Assembly: GCA_028693695.1 (NCBI GenBank)
Contig: JAQUUV010000040.1
Span: forward strand, 1-12,348
Direction of reading: 5' to 3'
DNA: 12,348 nt
Source of the DNA: Syntrophomonas sp.
GTDB taxonomy: Bacteria; Bacillota; Syntrophomonadia; Syntrophomonadales; Syntrophomonadaceae
Positions 7,007 through 12,348 of the stretch are shown in pieces. A model generated the notes under the pieces. It was not told where the DNA came from, made no database searches, and was given only the letters and a program-made list of their open reading frames with translations. Position 1 is the first letter of the stretch; each line of letters starts with the position of its first letter. Made by a program: the position numbers and the translations under genes.

Positions 7007-7324
7007 CTAAACTGATCCGTTCCAGATATAAACATCAGCCTGTAAAGTTTCGCCGTTTTCAAGCTCCACATCAACAATCCTTCTGGTAAAGTATGTGCCA
7101 TGGTTATAAAGAAAGTCTAGCTTGGCAAGCGCTGCCGGGTCAACTTCATACACTTCACCCTGCACGCGTTCCCCCTTTTCAGGAAGGATTCCGTCCAAGC
7201 CACCTAGGATATATCTTTTATATTCATTTATAAAACCTTTACCCAGGAATATCTTTCCTTGCAGATAATATTGGTGATAACGGCCGTTTGTCATTAAGCT
7301 GCCGGACACAAAGACCTTAATCAT
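7007..7324 (-). CDS. YtfP-like gamma-glutamylcyclotransferase-fold protein
   Basis: A 105-residue protein with the GGCT/AIG2 fold pattern: an N-terminal VFVSGSLM (the family's YGSL loop), YILGGLDGILPEKGERVQGE, the strand GEVYEVDP, and ALAKLDFLYNHGTYFTRR. In active enzymes of the fold, LD..EG supplies the catalytic Glu; here that segment reads LDFLYN, so the Glu is absent, as I recall for E. coli YtfP. It may bind a small molecule without cyclotransferase activity, or use another residue. Start ATG 7324-7322; AGGAG lies 11 bases upstream, rather far. It is the first gene of a leftward pair with the YgbA-like gene and has its own promoter at 7393-7421. Confidence 0.85.
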   Translation of the reverse strand: MIKVFVSGSLMTNGRYHQYYLQGKIFLGKGFINEYKRYILGGLDGILPEKGERVQGEVYEVDPAALAKLDFLYNHGTYFTRRIVDVELENGETLQADVYIWNGSV

Positions 7325-7392
7325 TTATTAACACGCTCCTGTCTTTCTTAGGCCCATTATCTCATCCCGAGCCCCTCAAATGCATTAGCCAT

Positions 7393-7421
7393 ATTTTACG
7401 CCTTTCCCTGTTATTTGCCAA
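7393..7421 (-). promoter_or_regulatory. Sigma-A-type promoter for the YtfP-like/YgbA-like pair
   Basis: Read leftward: TTGGCA (7421-7416), a 17-base spacer, TAAAAT (7398-7393). Five of six bases match the consensus in each box, with optimal spacing, about 70 bases before the YtfP-like start. Confidence 0.7.
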
Positions 7422-7465
7422 TAAAGCTTTTTGTGTATTTAATAGGAATGCTGCAGGAATTTTAA

Positions 7466-7494
7466 TTGCTGCTCTTCAAACAAAATGGTAAAAT
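7466..7494 (+). promoter_or_regulatory. Sigma-A-type promoter for the LysE-family exporter
   Basis: TTGCTG (7466-7471), a 17-base spacer, and TAAAAT (7489-7494), about 45 bases before the exporter start. It is divergent from the promoter at 7393-7421, with 44 bases between the two -35 boxes. Confidence 0.6.
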
Positions 7495-7505
7495 CAATTG
7501 ATTTT
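7490..7505. promoter_or_regulatory. 16-bp perfect palindrome over the exporter's -10 region (candidate operator)
   Basis: AAAATCAATTGATTTT is self-complementary over all 16 bases and covers the -10 box and probable transcription start of the exporter promoter. This is where a repressor would be expected to act. No regulator gene adjoins it, so the cognate protein is unknown. Confidence 0.5.
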
Positions 7506-7537
7506 TACTATATTGTATATTTGAAGGGGTACATTTA

Positions 7538-8170
7538 ATGATCATGATTTTTTTATCTGCGCTTGCAGTAGCTTTCTCGGGCGCCATGATGCCTGGTCCC
7601 TTGCTTACATACACTATTAGGCAATCATTAAATACAGGTCCCTATTCAGGATTCATCATTATCGCCGGACATGCTTTAATGGAGATTATTTTGATTGCCT
7701 TGATATTTATGGGACTCGACATCATCCTGCAATCAAACTATGTACAAATCAGCATTGGTATTATTGGTGGATTACTGTTAATTTATATGGGCTCTGATAT
7801 GATCGTTAGTTCTTTACAGAATAAAATAAATATTGAATTGGACAATAACAAATCCAGTGCAAGAAATATGTTGCTTTCCGGTATTGTGATTAGCGCAGCC
7901 AACCCCTATTTTCTTTTATGGTGGGCTATTATTGGCCTAGGGTTTCTCATACAGGCTTACAAATTGTTTGGTACCGCAGGAGTATTTGTGTTCTTTATAG
8001 GTCATATTTCAGCCGATTTTATATGGTATGGGTTGATTTCAATAATCGTTGGCACAACGCGTAAATTCATCAAAGAAAACCTGTATCGTATTGTCATAGT
8101 TGTGCTGGGCTGTTTACTGATTTTCTTTGGCGGCAGTTTTTTTTACAAGGCAATTTTAATCCTGGTTTAA
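7538..8170 (+). CDS. LysE/RhtB-family amino acid exporter
   Basis: A 210-residue polytopic membrane protein with about six hydrophobic segments (near 2-22, 34-60, 70-90, 112-137, 143-170 and 183-208), the size and layout of LysE/RhtB translocators. The family's N-terminal PGP motif is present (MMPGPLLTYTIRQS, 17-30), as are GHALME in helix 2 and SAANPYFLLWW before helix 5. These transporters export amino acids or related small molecules by proton antiport; the substrate cannot be read from the sequence. The start chosen is ATG 7538 with GAAGGGG upstream; ATG 7544, two codons later, is an alternative. No clear terminator follows before the small gene at 8287. Confidence 0.9.
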   Translation: MIMIFLSALAVAFSGAMMPGPLLTYTIRQSLNTGPYSGFIIIAGHALMEIILIALIFMGLDIILQSNYVQISIGIIGGLLLIYMGSDMIVSSLQNKINIELDNNKSSARNMLLSGIVISAANPYFLLWWAIIGLGFLIQAYKLFGTAGVFVFFIGHISADFIWYGLISIIVGTTRKFIKENLYRIVIVVLGCLLIFFGGSFFYKAILILV

Positions 8171-8286
8171 AAATTCAGAATAATTTATACATGTTTTCAG
8201 TACAAAGGACTATAGTGATTGTAAAGAAGTATTCAAAAACACCTTGGAAGCACTTTGAAATTAAATTTTGAAATGAGGTATTAATA

Positions 8287-8484
8287 ATGCCGTTGATATA
8301 TTTCGAAGTATATTGTGCTAATTGTGGTGAGGGTTTATGTAAGCTTACTACTGTTGATGAAAGAAGTGGAATTAAATTGGTAATTAAGCCTTGCCCTGAA
8401 TGCTTAAAAGATGCTGAAATTGATGGATTTGATAAAGGATTTTTTAAAGGTTGTGAAGTTACGAGGGAACAGGCTGAAGAATAA
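8287..8484 (+). CDS. Small hypothetical protein with two CxxC pairs (zinc-ribbon-like), 65 residues
   Basis: The protein has CANC (residues 10-13) and CPEC (36-39), 22 residues apart, typical of a small zinc ribbon, plus a single Cys near 55. The remainder is acidic and Lys-rich with an IDGFDKGFFKG segment. No named family is recognised. The start is supported by GAGGT eight bases before the ATG. It lies 116 bases after the exporter on the same strand and converges with the next gene, whose stop is 15 bases away. A nucleic-acid-binding or redox-sensing role is conceivable, but only from the Cys spacing. Confidence 0.65.
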   Translation: MPLIYFEVYCANCGEGLCKLTTVDERSGIKLVIKPCPECLKDAEIDGFDKGFFKGCEVTREQAEE

Positions 8485-8499
8485 AGTGGTATTATAAGA

Positions 8500-8691
8500 T
8501 TATAAATCAATAAAGTGCGCTTTCTTTTCCATTTTGAGATATTGGACTCTGGACTTGCTCAAATTCCTGAGGTCTTTCCTGTCGCAATTGTATTTTTTAA
8601 TACGTCTTTGAGCAGCTGCCTCAGTTCCATAGAAGTAGCGGGTCTTACTCCCAAAATCACTTAAGTAATCAAATTGCCAGTATAGTCTCAT
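8500..8691 (-). CDS. Small basic hypothetical protein, 63 residues
   Basis: The sequence is rich in Lys, Arg and Tyr (LSDFGSKTRYFYGTEAAAQR in the first half, KKYNCDRKDLRNLSKSR in the second). It has no membrane segment or known motif. The start ATG at 8691-8689 has GAGAGGATGGGG upstream, a usable though not ideal ribosome site. The protein-like composition and the absence of a competing frame support it, and its end nearly meets the 65-residue gene tail to tail. Function unknown. Confidence 0.5.
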   Translation of the reverse strand: MRLYWQFDYLSDFGSKTRYFYGTEAAAQRRIKKYNCDRKDLRNLSKSRVQYLKMEKKAHFIDL

Positions 8692-8790
8692 TTGACCCCA
8701 TCCTCTCTAATGGTGTTCCTCGTCACTCACCCACTATTACACTAGCCTAACTAAATGCCACTAAAAGGTACTATATGGAATGTTAATTAT

Positions 8791-8830
8791 TGCTACATGG
8801 TGCTTAATGATGCTATTTGGTACTTAATAT
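8791..8830. repeat. Two tandem 20-bp imperfect repeats upstream of the regulator
   Basis: TGCTACATGGTGCTTAATGA (8791-8810) and TGCTATTTGGTACTTAATAT (8811-8830) agree at 15 of 20 bases. A looser third version, also containing GGTACT, lies at about 8757-8776. They end just upstream of the TATAAT and are candidate binding sites for the regulator encoded next to them. The perfect 8-base palindrome TTGTACAA follows at 8833-8840. Confidence 0.5.
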
Positions 8831-8851
8831 AATTGTACAAAATGTTATAAT
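8824..8851 (+). promoter_or_regulatory. Likely promoter region of the HTH/molybdate-binding-like regulator
   Basis: A perfect TATAAT lies at 8846-8851, with a weak TTAATA at 8824-8829 (16-base spacing) overlapping the tandem repeat. A perfect TTGACA at 8854-8859 lacks a well-spaced -10. The strong -10 with a poor -35 fits an activator- or autoregulator-dependent promoter. Confidence 0.4.
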
Positions 8852-8906
8852 AATTGACAAGAGACTTTAAAAATATTTACCCTTTATTTTTGTATGAGGT
8901 GATAAC

Positions 8907-9842
8907 ATGACCGATCCGTTATCCTATTCGCCGGAAGAAATAGGAAAGCTATTGAAAATTTCCAAAGGAACAGTTTATGAATTATTAAGACGTGGAGATA
9001 TCCCCTCTTATCGTGTTGGTAGGAAAATTCGCATCAGTCAGGCCGACCTGCAAGTATATATGCACGCTTCAGAAGCTCCAATAAAGTCAACCACTGCGAA
9101 TATACAAGTCTCATTGGAAAAATTGATTATCGAAAACCAGGGGCTGATTATTTGCGGTCAGGACATTGTCTTGGATATATTGACACGCTATCTGGAAAAA
9201 AAGAATCCAATGCTCCGTTCGTTACGTTCGTACGTGGGAAGCATTGATGGTTTGCTGGCGCTTTATAGGGGAACAGCTAATATCACGGCAACTCACCTCT
9301 GGGATGGCGAAACAGGAGAATATAATATACCCTATGTCCGCAGATTGCTGCCTGGTCAACGGACCGTAATTATTAATCTGGTTTATCGGACTTTAGGGTT
9401 TTATGTGGCTCCCGGTAATCCTCAAGCTATTCATGATTGGCCGGATCTTTTCAAGCCGAATGTTAAATTTATCAACCGCGATAAAGGTTCAGGCACACGG
9501 GTAATGCTTGATGAGCATTTACGCAATCTCAATATTGATTCACGCGATATCAAAGGTTATCAAAATGAAGAGATGAGCCACATAGCAGTTGCCAGTGCAG
9601 TTGCTAGAGGGCTTGCTGATGTTGGATTAGGCACAGAAAAAGCTGCTTTGCAGGTACGTGAAGTAGAATTTGTCCCGCTAACCAAGGAACGTTATGATCT
9701 CGTCTTATATAAGAATGACTTGGAAAAATCTAATTTTCAGACCTTGCTTTCGATCTTGAGGTCGGTTGAATTCAAAGACGAAGTAAATGGAATGGGCGGT
9801 TACGATACTTCCAGGACGGGCGAGATTATCGGGGAATTATAA
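8907..9842 (+). CDS. One-component regulator: excisionase-type HTH fused to a molybdate-binding-like domain
   Basis: A 311-residue cytoplasmic regulator. Residues 5-52 form an excisionase/MerR-like winged HTH (YSPEEIGKLLKISKGTVYEL, then GDIPSYRVGRKIRIS). Residues about 75-295 match the PBP-like sensor domain found in molybdate/tungstate-type regulators: ATHLWDGETGEYN, PYVRRLLPGQ, GFYVAPGNPQAI, FINRDKGSGTRVMLDEHL and the GLADVGLG turn. This domain resembles periplasmic oxyanion-binding proteins but lacks a signal peptide, so it senses an internal ligand; molybdate or tungstate is inferred from the family. GAGGTGAT precedes the ATG by about 7 bases. No modABC/tup transporter or molybdoenzyme gene lies in this window, so its target is elsewhere or is its own promoter. 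Confidence 0.9.
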   Translation: MTDPLSYSPEEIGKLLKISKGTVYELLRRGDIPSYRVGRKIRISQADLQVYMHASEAPIKSTTANIQVSLEKLIIENQGLIICGQDIVLDILTRYLEKKNPMLRSLRSYVGSIDGLLALYRGTANITATHLWDGETGEYNIPYVRRLLPGQRTVIINLVYRTLGFYVAPGNPQAIHDWPDLFKPNVKFINRDKGSGTRVMLDEHLRNLNIDSRDIKGYQNEEMSHIAVASAVARGLADVGLGTEKAALQVREVEFVPLTKERYDLVLYKNDLEKSNFQTLLSILRSVEFKDEVNGMGGYDTSRTGEIIGEL

Positions 9843-9898
9843 ATGTAAAGAGCCTTGTATTTCGTGATCAGAGCAGAACACCATACGGGATCTTTATA

Positions 9899-10006
9899 TT
9901 ACTGGTGCTTGTTTGGTGTCTTCGTGGGAGCTGGTACATTAAAATCTTTAATATTATCTGCCGTTTTCTTCTTTTTCTCTTTGTTCTTTGGACTTTTATC
10001 TCGCAT
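9899..10006 (-). CDS. Very small lysine-rich protein, 35 residues
   Basis: Leftward ATG at 10006-10004 with TGGAGG eight bases upstream; TAA at 9901-9899. The product begins MRDKSPKNKEKKKKTADN and continues with a Pro/Thr-rich tail ending in NKHQ. It is strongly basic, very hydrophilic and lacks hydrophobic segments, like many small spore or nucleic-acid-associated proteins. No family is recognised. It follows the 48-residue gene on the same strand, but a strong hairpin (10084-10109) lies between, so it may have a separate promoter or rely on read-through. Confidence 0.6.
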   Translation of the reverse strand: MRDKSPKNKEKKKKTADNIKDFNVPAPTKTPNKHQ

Positions 10007-10083
10007 TCTAAATACCTCCAATCATACATTAACAAAATTGTTGTATTTCCCCCTGAATTTATACTGACTTTGTCGACAGACTG

Positions 10084-10109
10084 AAACGAGGGTAAAATTA
10101 CCCTCGTTT
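10084..10109. terminator. Strong hairpin, probably a terminator after the 48-residue gene
   Basis: AAACGAGGGTAA (10084-10095) and its exact complement (10098-10109) flank a 2-base loop: 12 perfect pairs. On the + strand the 3' arm runs into TTTTT; on the - strand it runs into TTTCAGTCT. It begins 10 bases after the stop of the 48-residue gene and could stop transcription from both directions. Confidence 0.7.
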
Positions 10110-10118
10110 TTACTTACC

Positions 10119-10265
10119 CTATTTGTGTTTCTTCCATTTTTTAAAAATGTCGTCAGGAAGGGGCATATATTGGTCAATAGCCCCGATTGGATTCTCGGTT
10201 GGATTAATCTCGCTTGTATCACTGGTCATATTGGAACTGGCCCCTGTTTTATTTTCGCTTTTCAT
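10119..10265 (-). CDS. Small hydrophilic protein, 48 residues
   Basis: Leftward ATG at 10265-10263, preceded by AGGAGGTGAT six bases upstream, one of the best ribosome sites in the window; TAG at 10121-10119. The product is Ser/Thr/Asn-rich at the N-terminus (MKSENKTGASSNMTSDTSE), has a middle GAIDQYMPLPDD and a basic end FKKWKKHK. No Cys or membrane segment. It is not assigned to a family. It lies back to back with prkA, 339 bases apart, so co-regulation during sporulation is possible but not shown. Confidence 0.72.
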   Translation of the reverse strand: MKSENKTGASSNMTSDTSEINPTENPIGAIDQYMPLPDDIFKKWKKHK

Positions 10266-10604
10266 TAAAATATCACCTCCTAATAAGTTCTGTTATTATT
10301 TTGCCCGCGTATTATTTTTTATCTCGCCCACTTTCTGTAAAGTCTACGAGATAAACCTTTCAGAACAGATTTGGTGCATTTTGTATCAACTCCCACAAAG
10401 CCGCCCAGTTGTGGTAAGATATTCAACTGTTCCATACCCGGTTTGATGGATTATTTTAACGGTCAAATCACTTTAAACAACCAAAGATAAGTAAACTTTT
10501 CTAGCACAATATATTGGTTTAAGCGCATATATATACGTATAGCCTAAAATGGGTGGTTAGATCCGCTTCGTTTTAACAAGGTTTGAGAGGAGGATCATTT
10601 TTGT
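10266..10604. promoter_or_regulatory. Divergent intergenic region between the 48-residue gene and prkA
   Basis: It contains the ribosome sites of both flanking genes (AGGAGGTGAT leftward; GAGAGGAGGA rightward). About 65-80 bases before prkA, 10523-10541 is a 19-base strictly alternating purine-pyrimidine run that includes the palindrome TATACGTATA (10532-10541). The CATATATA within it loosely resembles a sporulation sigma-E -10 box, but no correctly spaced -35 is evident, so I do not call a promoter. Confidence 0.4.
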
Positions 10605-12348
10605 ATGGTTTTAGATTTTCAAGATTTAATCAAGAAAGATCGACAATCAGGGCAACATAAGGCATTTGAGGGAAGCTTCTTAGAGTATTTAAGATTAGTA
10701 AAAAATAATCCTGAAATAGCCATACTGGCTCATGAGCGTATGTACAATGTCATCGTTAGTCAGGGAGCAGAAGCAATTCATACTGAGGACGACCAACGGC
10801 TCAAAAGAATATACGGACAGGAAACCATAAAAAGATATAACTTTTTTGAAAATGATTTCTATGGGATTGACAAGACCATAATGGAATTAGTCCGCTATTT
10901 TCATTCGGCTGCCATGCACGGGGAAGAATCCCGGCAGGTGCTTTACCTGGTTGGCCCGGTTGGGTCCGGTAAATCTTCATTGATGGAAAGCTTGAAAAGA
11001 GCATTAGAACTGCAGCCTCCCATATTTGTGCTCAAAGACTGTCCCATGCGAGAAGATCCCCTGCACTTAATTCCCAAACATTTAAGAGCAGAGTTTGCAC
11101 AAATTCTCGGGGTAAACATCGAAGGAGATTTATGTCCTATTTGTCGATATAGATTGATTCATGAATACAAAGGCGAATATGAAAACTTTAAGGTAGTAAC
11201 CAGCAATTTTTCTATCCGATCACGCAAAGGAATAGCTGTGGTCCCCCCGGTGGATCCCAACAATCAAGACACATCAGTTCTGGTCGGTTCAGTTGATATA
11301 TCCAAAATGGACTTGTATCCTGAGGATGATCCCAGAGTTTTATCATTAAACGGAGCTTTCAATGCGGGTAACCGGGGACTGGTAGAATTCATTGAGATTT
11401 TCAAAAATGATGTTGAATACTTGCATACCATACTGACAGCTACCCAGGAAAAATCTATTCCCTCTCCGGGCAAAAATTCGATGATCTATTTTGATGGTAT
11501 AATTCTGGCTCATTCCAATGAATCAGAATGGAATAAATTTAAATCAGATCATACCAATGAAGCTATCCTGGATCGAATCGTAAAGATTGAAGTTCCCTAT
11601 TGCATGGAGCTAAACGAAGAGGTCAAAATCTACCAAAAAATACTTAAGAAGAGTAATTTCAAAGCTCATATTGCGCCTCACACTATAGAAATGGCGTCCA
11701 TATTCGCAATCATAAGCCGCCTAACCCCTTCATCCAAAGTAGATATTATCAGTAAAATGCATATTTACAATGGAGAAGAAGTTTTACAAAAGGATGCAAC
11801 GCAAAGGATTGATATTAAGGAATTAAGAGAAGAAGCAGGCAGAGAAGGGTTTTTGGGGATTAGTACCCGTTTCATAATGAAGGCTATTGATAATGCACTT
11901 TCCGAATCAGAACATGATTGTATAAATCCGATAATTTTATTGGAATCAATTATTAAGTCGGTTCGAGCCAGCGACTTTGGCGAAGAGGAAAAGAAAAGGT
12001 TACTCGGATTCTTACAGGATGTTGTAAAAAAAGAATATAACCGGATTCTGGAGAAAGAGGTTACTAAAGCTTTTATACATGGTTTTAAGGAACAAGCCGA
12101 AACACTTTTTAATAACTATCTGGATCATGCGGAAGCATTTGTTAACAAAGTTAAACTTAAAGATAAAAATACCGGTGAAGAGTTAGACCCCGACGAAAAA
12201 TTTTTGGAATCAATTGAAGCTCAACTGGGTTTAACCGGAAGTGCCGCTCGCGGGTTTCGGCATGATGTAACCGCCTATATGTTCTCTCTTTTAAGAAATA
12301 ATAAAAAAATCGACTATGACAGCTATGAACCCCTTAAGGAAGCTATTG
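10605..12348 (+). CDS. prkA: PrkA, AAA+ sporulation protein (Ser kinase/protease family), 3' end off window
   Basis: 581 codons are present of about 631 expected, open throughout. Features in order: N-terminal PrkA region (FEGSFLEYL; YDF-like NFFENDFYGIDK 79-90), Walker A GPVGSGKS (117-124), the PrkA signature CPMREDPLHLIP (146-157), GDLCPICRYRL (174-184, here CPxC), GLVEFIEIFK, and IYFDGIILAHSNESEW. The C-terminal region from about 400 includes GFLGISTRFIMKAIDNAL. In Bacillus, PrkA is made in sporulation under sigma-E and was described first as a Ser protein kinase and later as an ATP-dependent protease; it promotes sigma-K-dependent events. ATG 10605 has AGGAGGA about 10 bases upstream. In relatives yhbH and spoVR often follow; that part lies beyond the window. 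Confidence 0.95.
   Translation, partial: MVLDFQDLIKKDRQSGQHKAFEGSFLEYLRLVKNNPEIAILAHERMYNVIVSQGAEAIHTEDDQRLKRIYGQETIKRYNFFENDFYGIDKTIMELVRYFHSAAMHGEESRQVLYLVGPVGSGKSSLMESLKRALELQPPIFVLKDCPMREDPLHLIPKHLRAEFAQILGVNIEGDLCPICRYRLIHEYKGEYENFKVVTSNFSIRSRKGIAVVPPVDPNNQDTSVLVGSVDISKMDLYPEDDPRVLSLNGAFNAGNRGLVEFIEIFKNDVEYLHTILTATQEKSIPSPGKNSMIYFDGIILAHSNESEWNKFKSDHTNEAILDRIVKIEVPYCMELNEEVKIYQKILKKSNFKAHIAPHTIEMASIFAIISRLTPSSKVDIISKMHIYNGEEVLQKDATQRIDIKELREEAGREGFLGISTRFIMKAIDNALSESEHDCINPIILLESIIKSVRASDFGEEEKKRLLGFLQDVVKKEYNRILEKEVTKAFIHGFKEQAETLFNNYLDHAEAFVNKVKLKDKNTGEELDPDEKFLESIEAQLGLTGSAARGFRHDVTAYMFSLLRNNKKIDYDSYEPLKEAI

Noticed and set aside
6622..7101. Longer 159-residue version of the YgbA-like protein
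   Set aside because: Its first 51 residues show no family similarity and overlap the YtfP-like gene; the ATG at 6948 has a ribosome site and begins at the conserved core.
8175..8510. Leftward 111-codon frame opposite the 65-residue gene
   Set aside because: It runs antisense to a gene with CxxC motifs and a ribosome site; its own composition is not protein-like.
9855..10067. + strand frame of 70 codons rich in Phe and Leu
   Set aside because: It is the complement of the lysine-rich 35-residue gene and lacks a convincing ribosome site.
10319..10435. Leftward 38-codon frame starting MEQLNILPQLGG upstream of the 48-residue gene
   Set aside because: No ribosome binding site precedes the ATG and the composition is not distinctive; kept only as a remote possibility.

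Overview
The window reads as chromosomal DNA of an endospore-forming, low-to-medium GC Firmicute. The main evidence is the 5' part of prkA, which acts in sporulation, plus strong Shine-Dalgarno sites ahead of most genes, an S-layer-homology protein, a ferritin-like gene set of a type often seen in spore formers, and a very large MASE3 hybrid histidine kinase. A Desulfosporosinus/Desulfitobacterium-type Peptococcaceae is my best guess; this is inferred from gene content and was not tested.

Left part (1-5058, all leftward). A hybrid histidine kinase of 1004 residues is translationally coupled (ATGA overlap) to a LytR-type response regulator that runs off the window. The kinase carries two complete kinase cores in one chain: a HisKA/HATPase core, then a receiver, then a LytS-type core. 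To its right is a small transcription unit with a duplicated ferritin-like diiron protein (TTG start), a GC-rich hairpin, an unknown 113-residue beta-rich protein and a terminator. Just upstream of the ferritin-like gene lies a previously hidden relic: a second, single-unit ferritin-like gene with an intact ribosome binding site, broken by a frameshift and by a stop codon at the conserved Glu of its DE..H motif. More coding-looking but broken frames lie between it and the terminator at 5011-5058.

Middle part (5096-8170). A secreted SLH-domain protein with a 45-bp tandem repeat in its Thr/Asp-rich tail is followed by a leftward pair: a YtfP-like gamma-glutamylcyclotransferase-fold protein, with a near-consensus promoter, and a YgbA-like cysteine-rich protein. 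Divergent from this pair is a LysE/RhtB exporter, with a good promoter and a 16-bp perfect palindrome over its -10 region.

Right part (8287-12348). Two small hypothetical genes are followed by a one-component regulator that fuses an excisionase-type helix-turn-helix to a molybdate-binding-like domain, with tandem 20-bp repeats upstream. Two very short leftward genes (35 and 48 codons) have excellent ribosome binding sites. prkA then runs rightward off the end, open throughout. The most rewarding items are the dual-core hybrid kinase, the decaying ferritin-like locus and the two unlisted small genes beside prkA.
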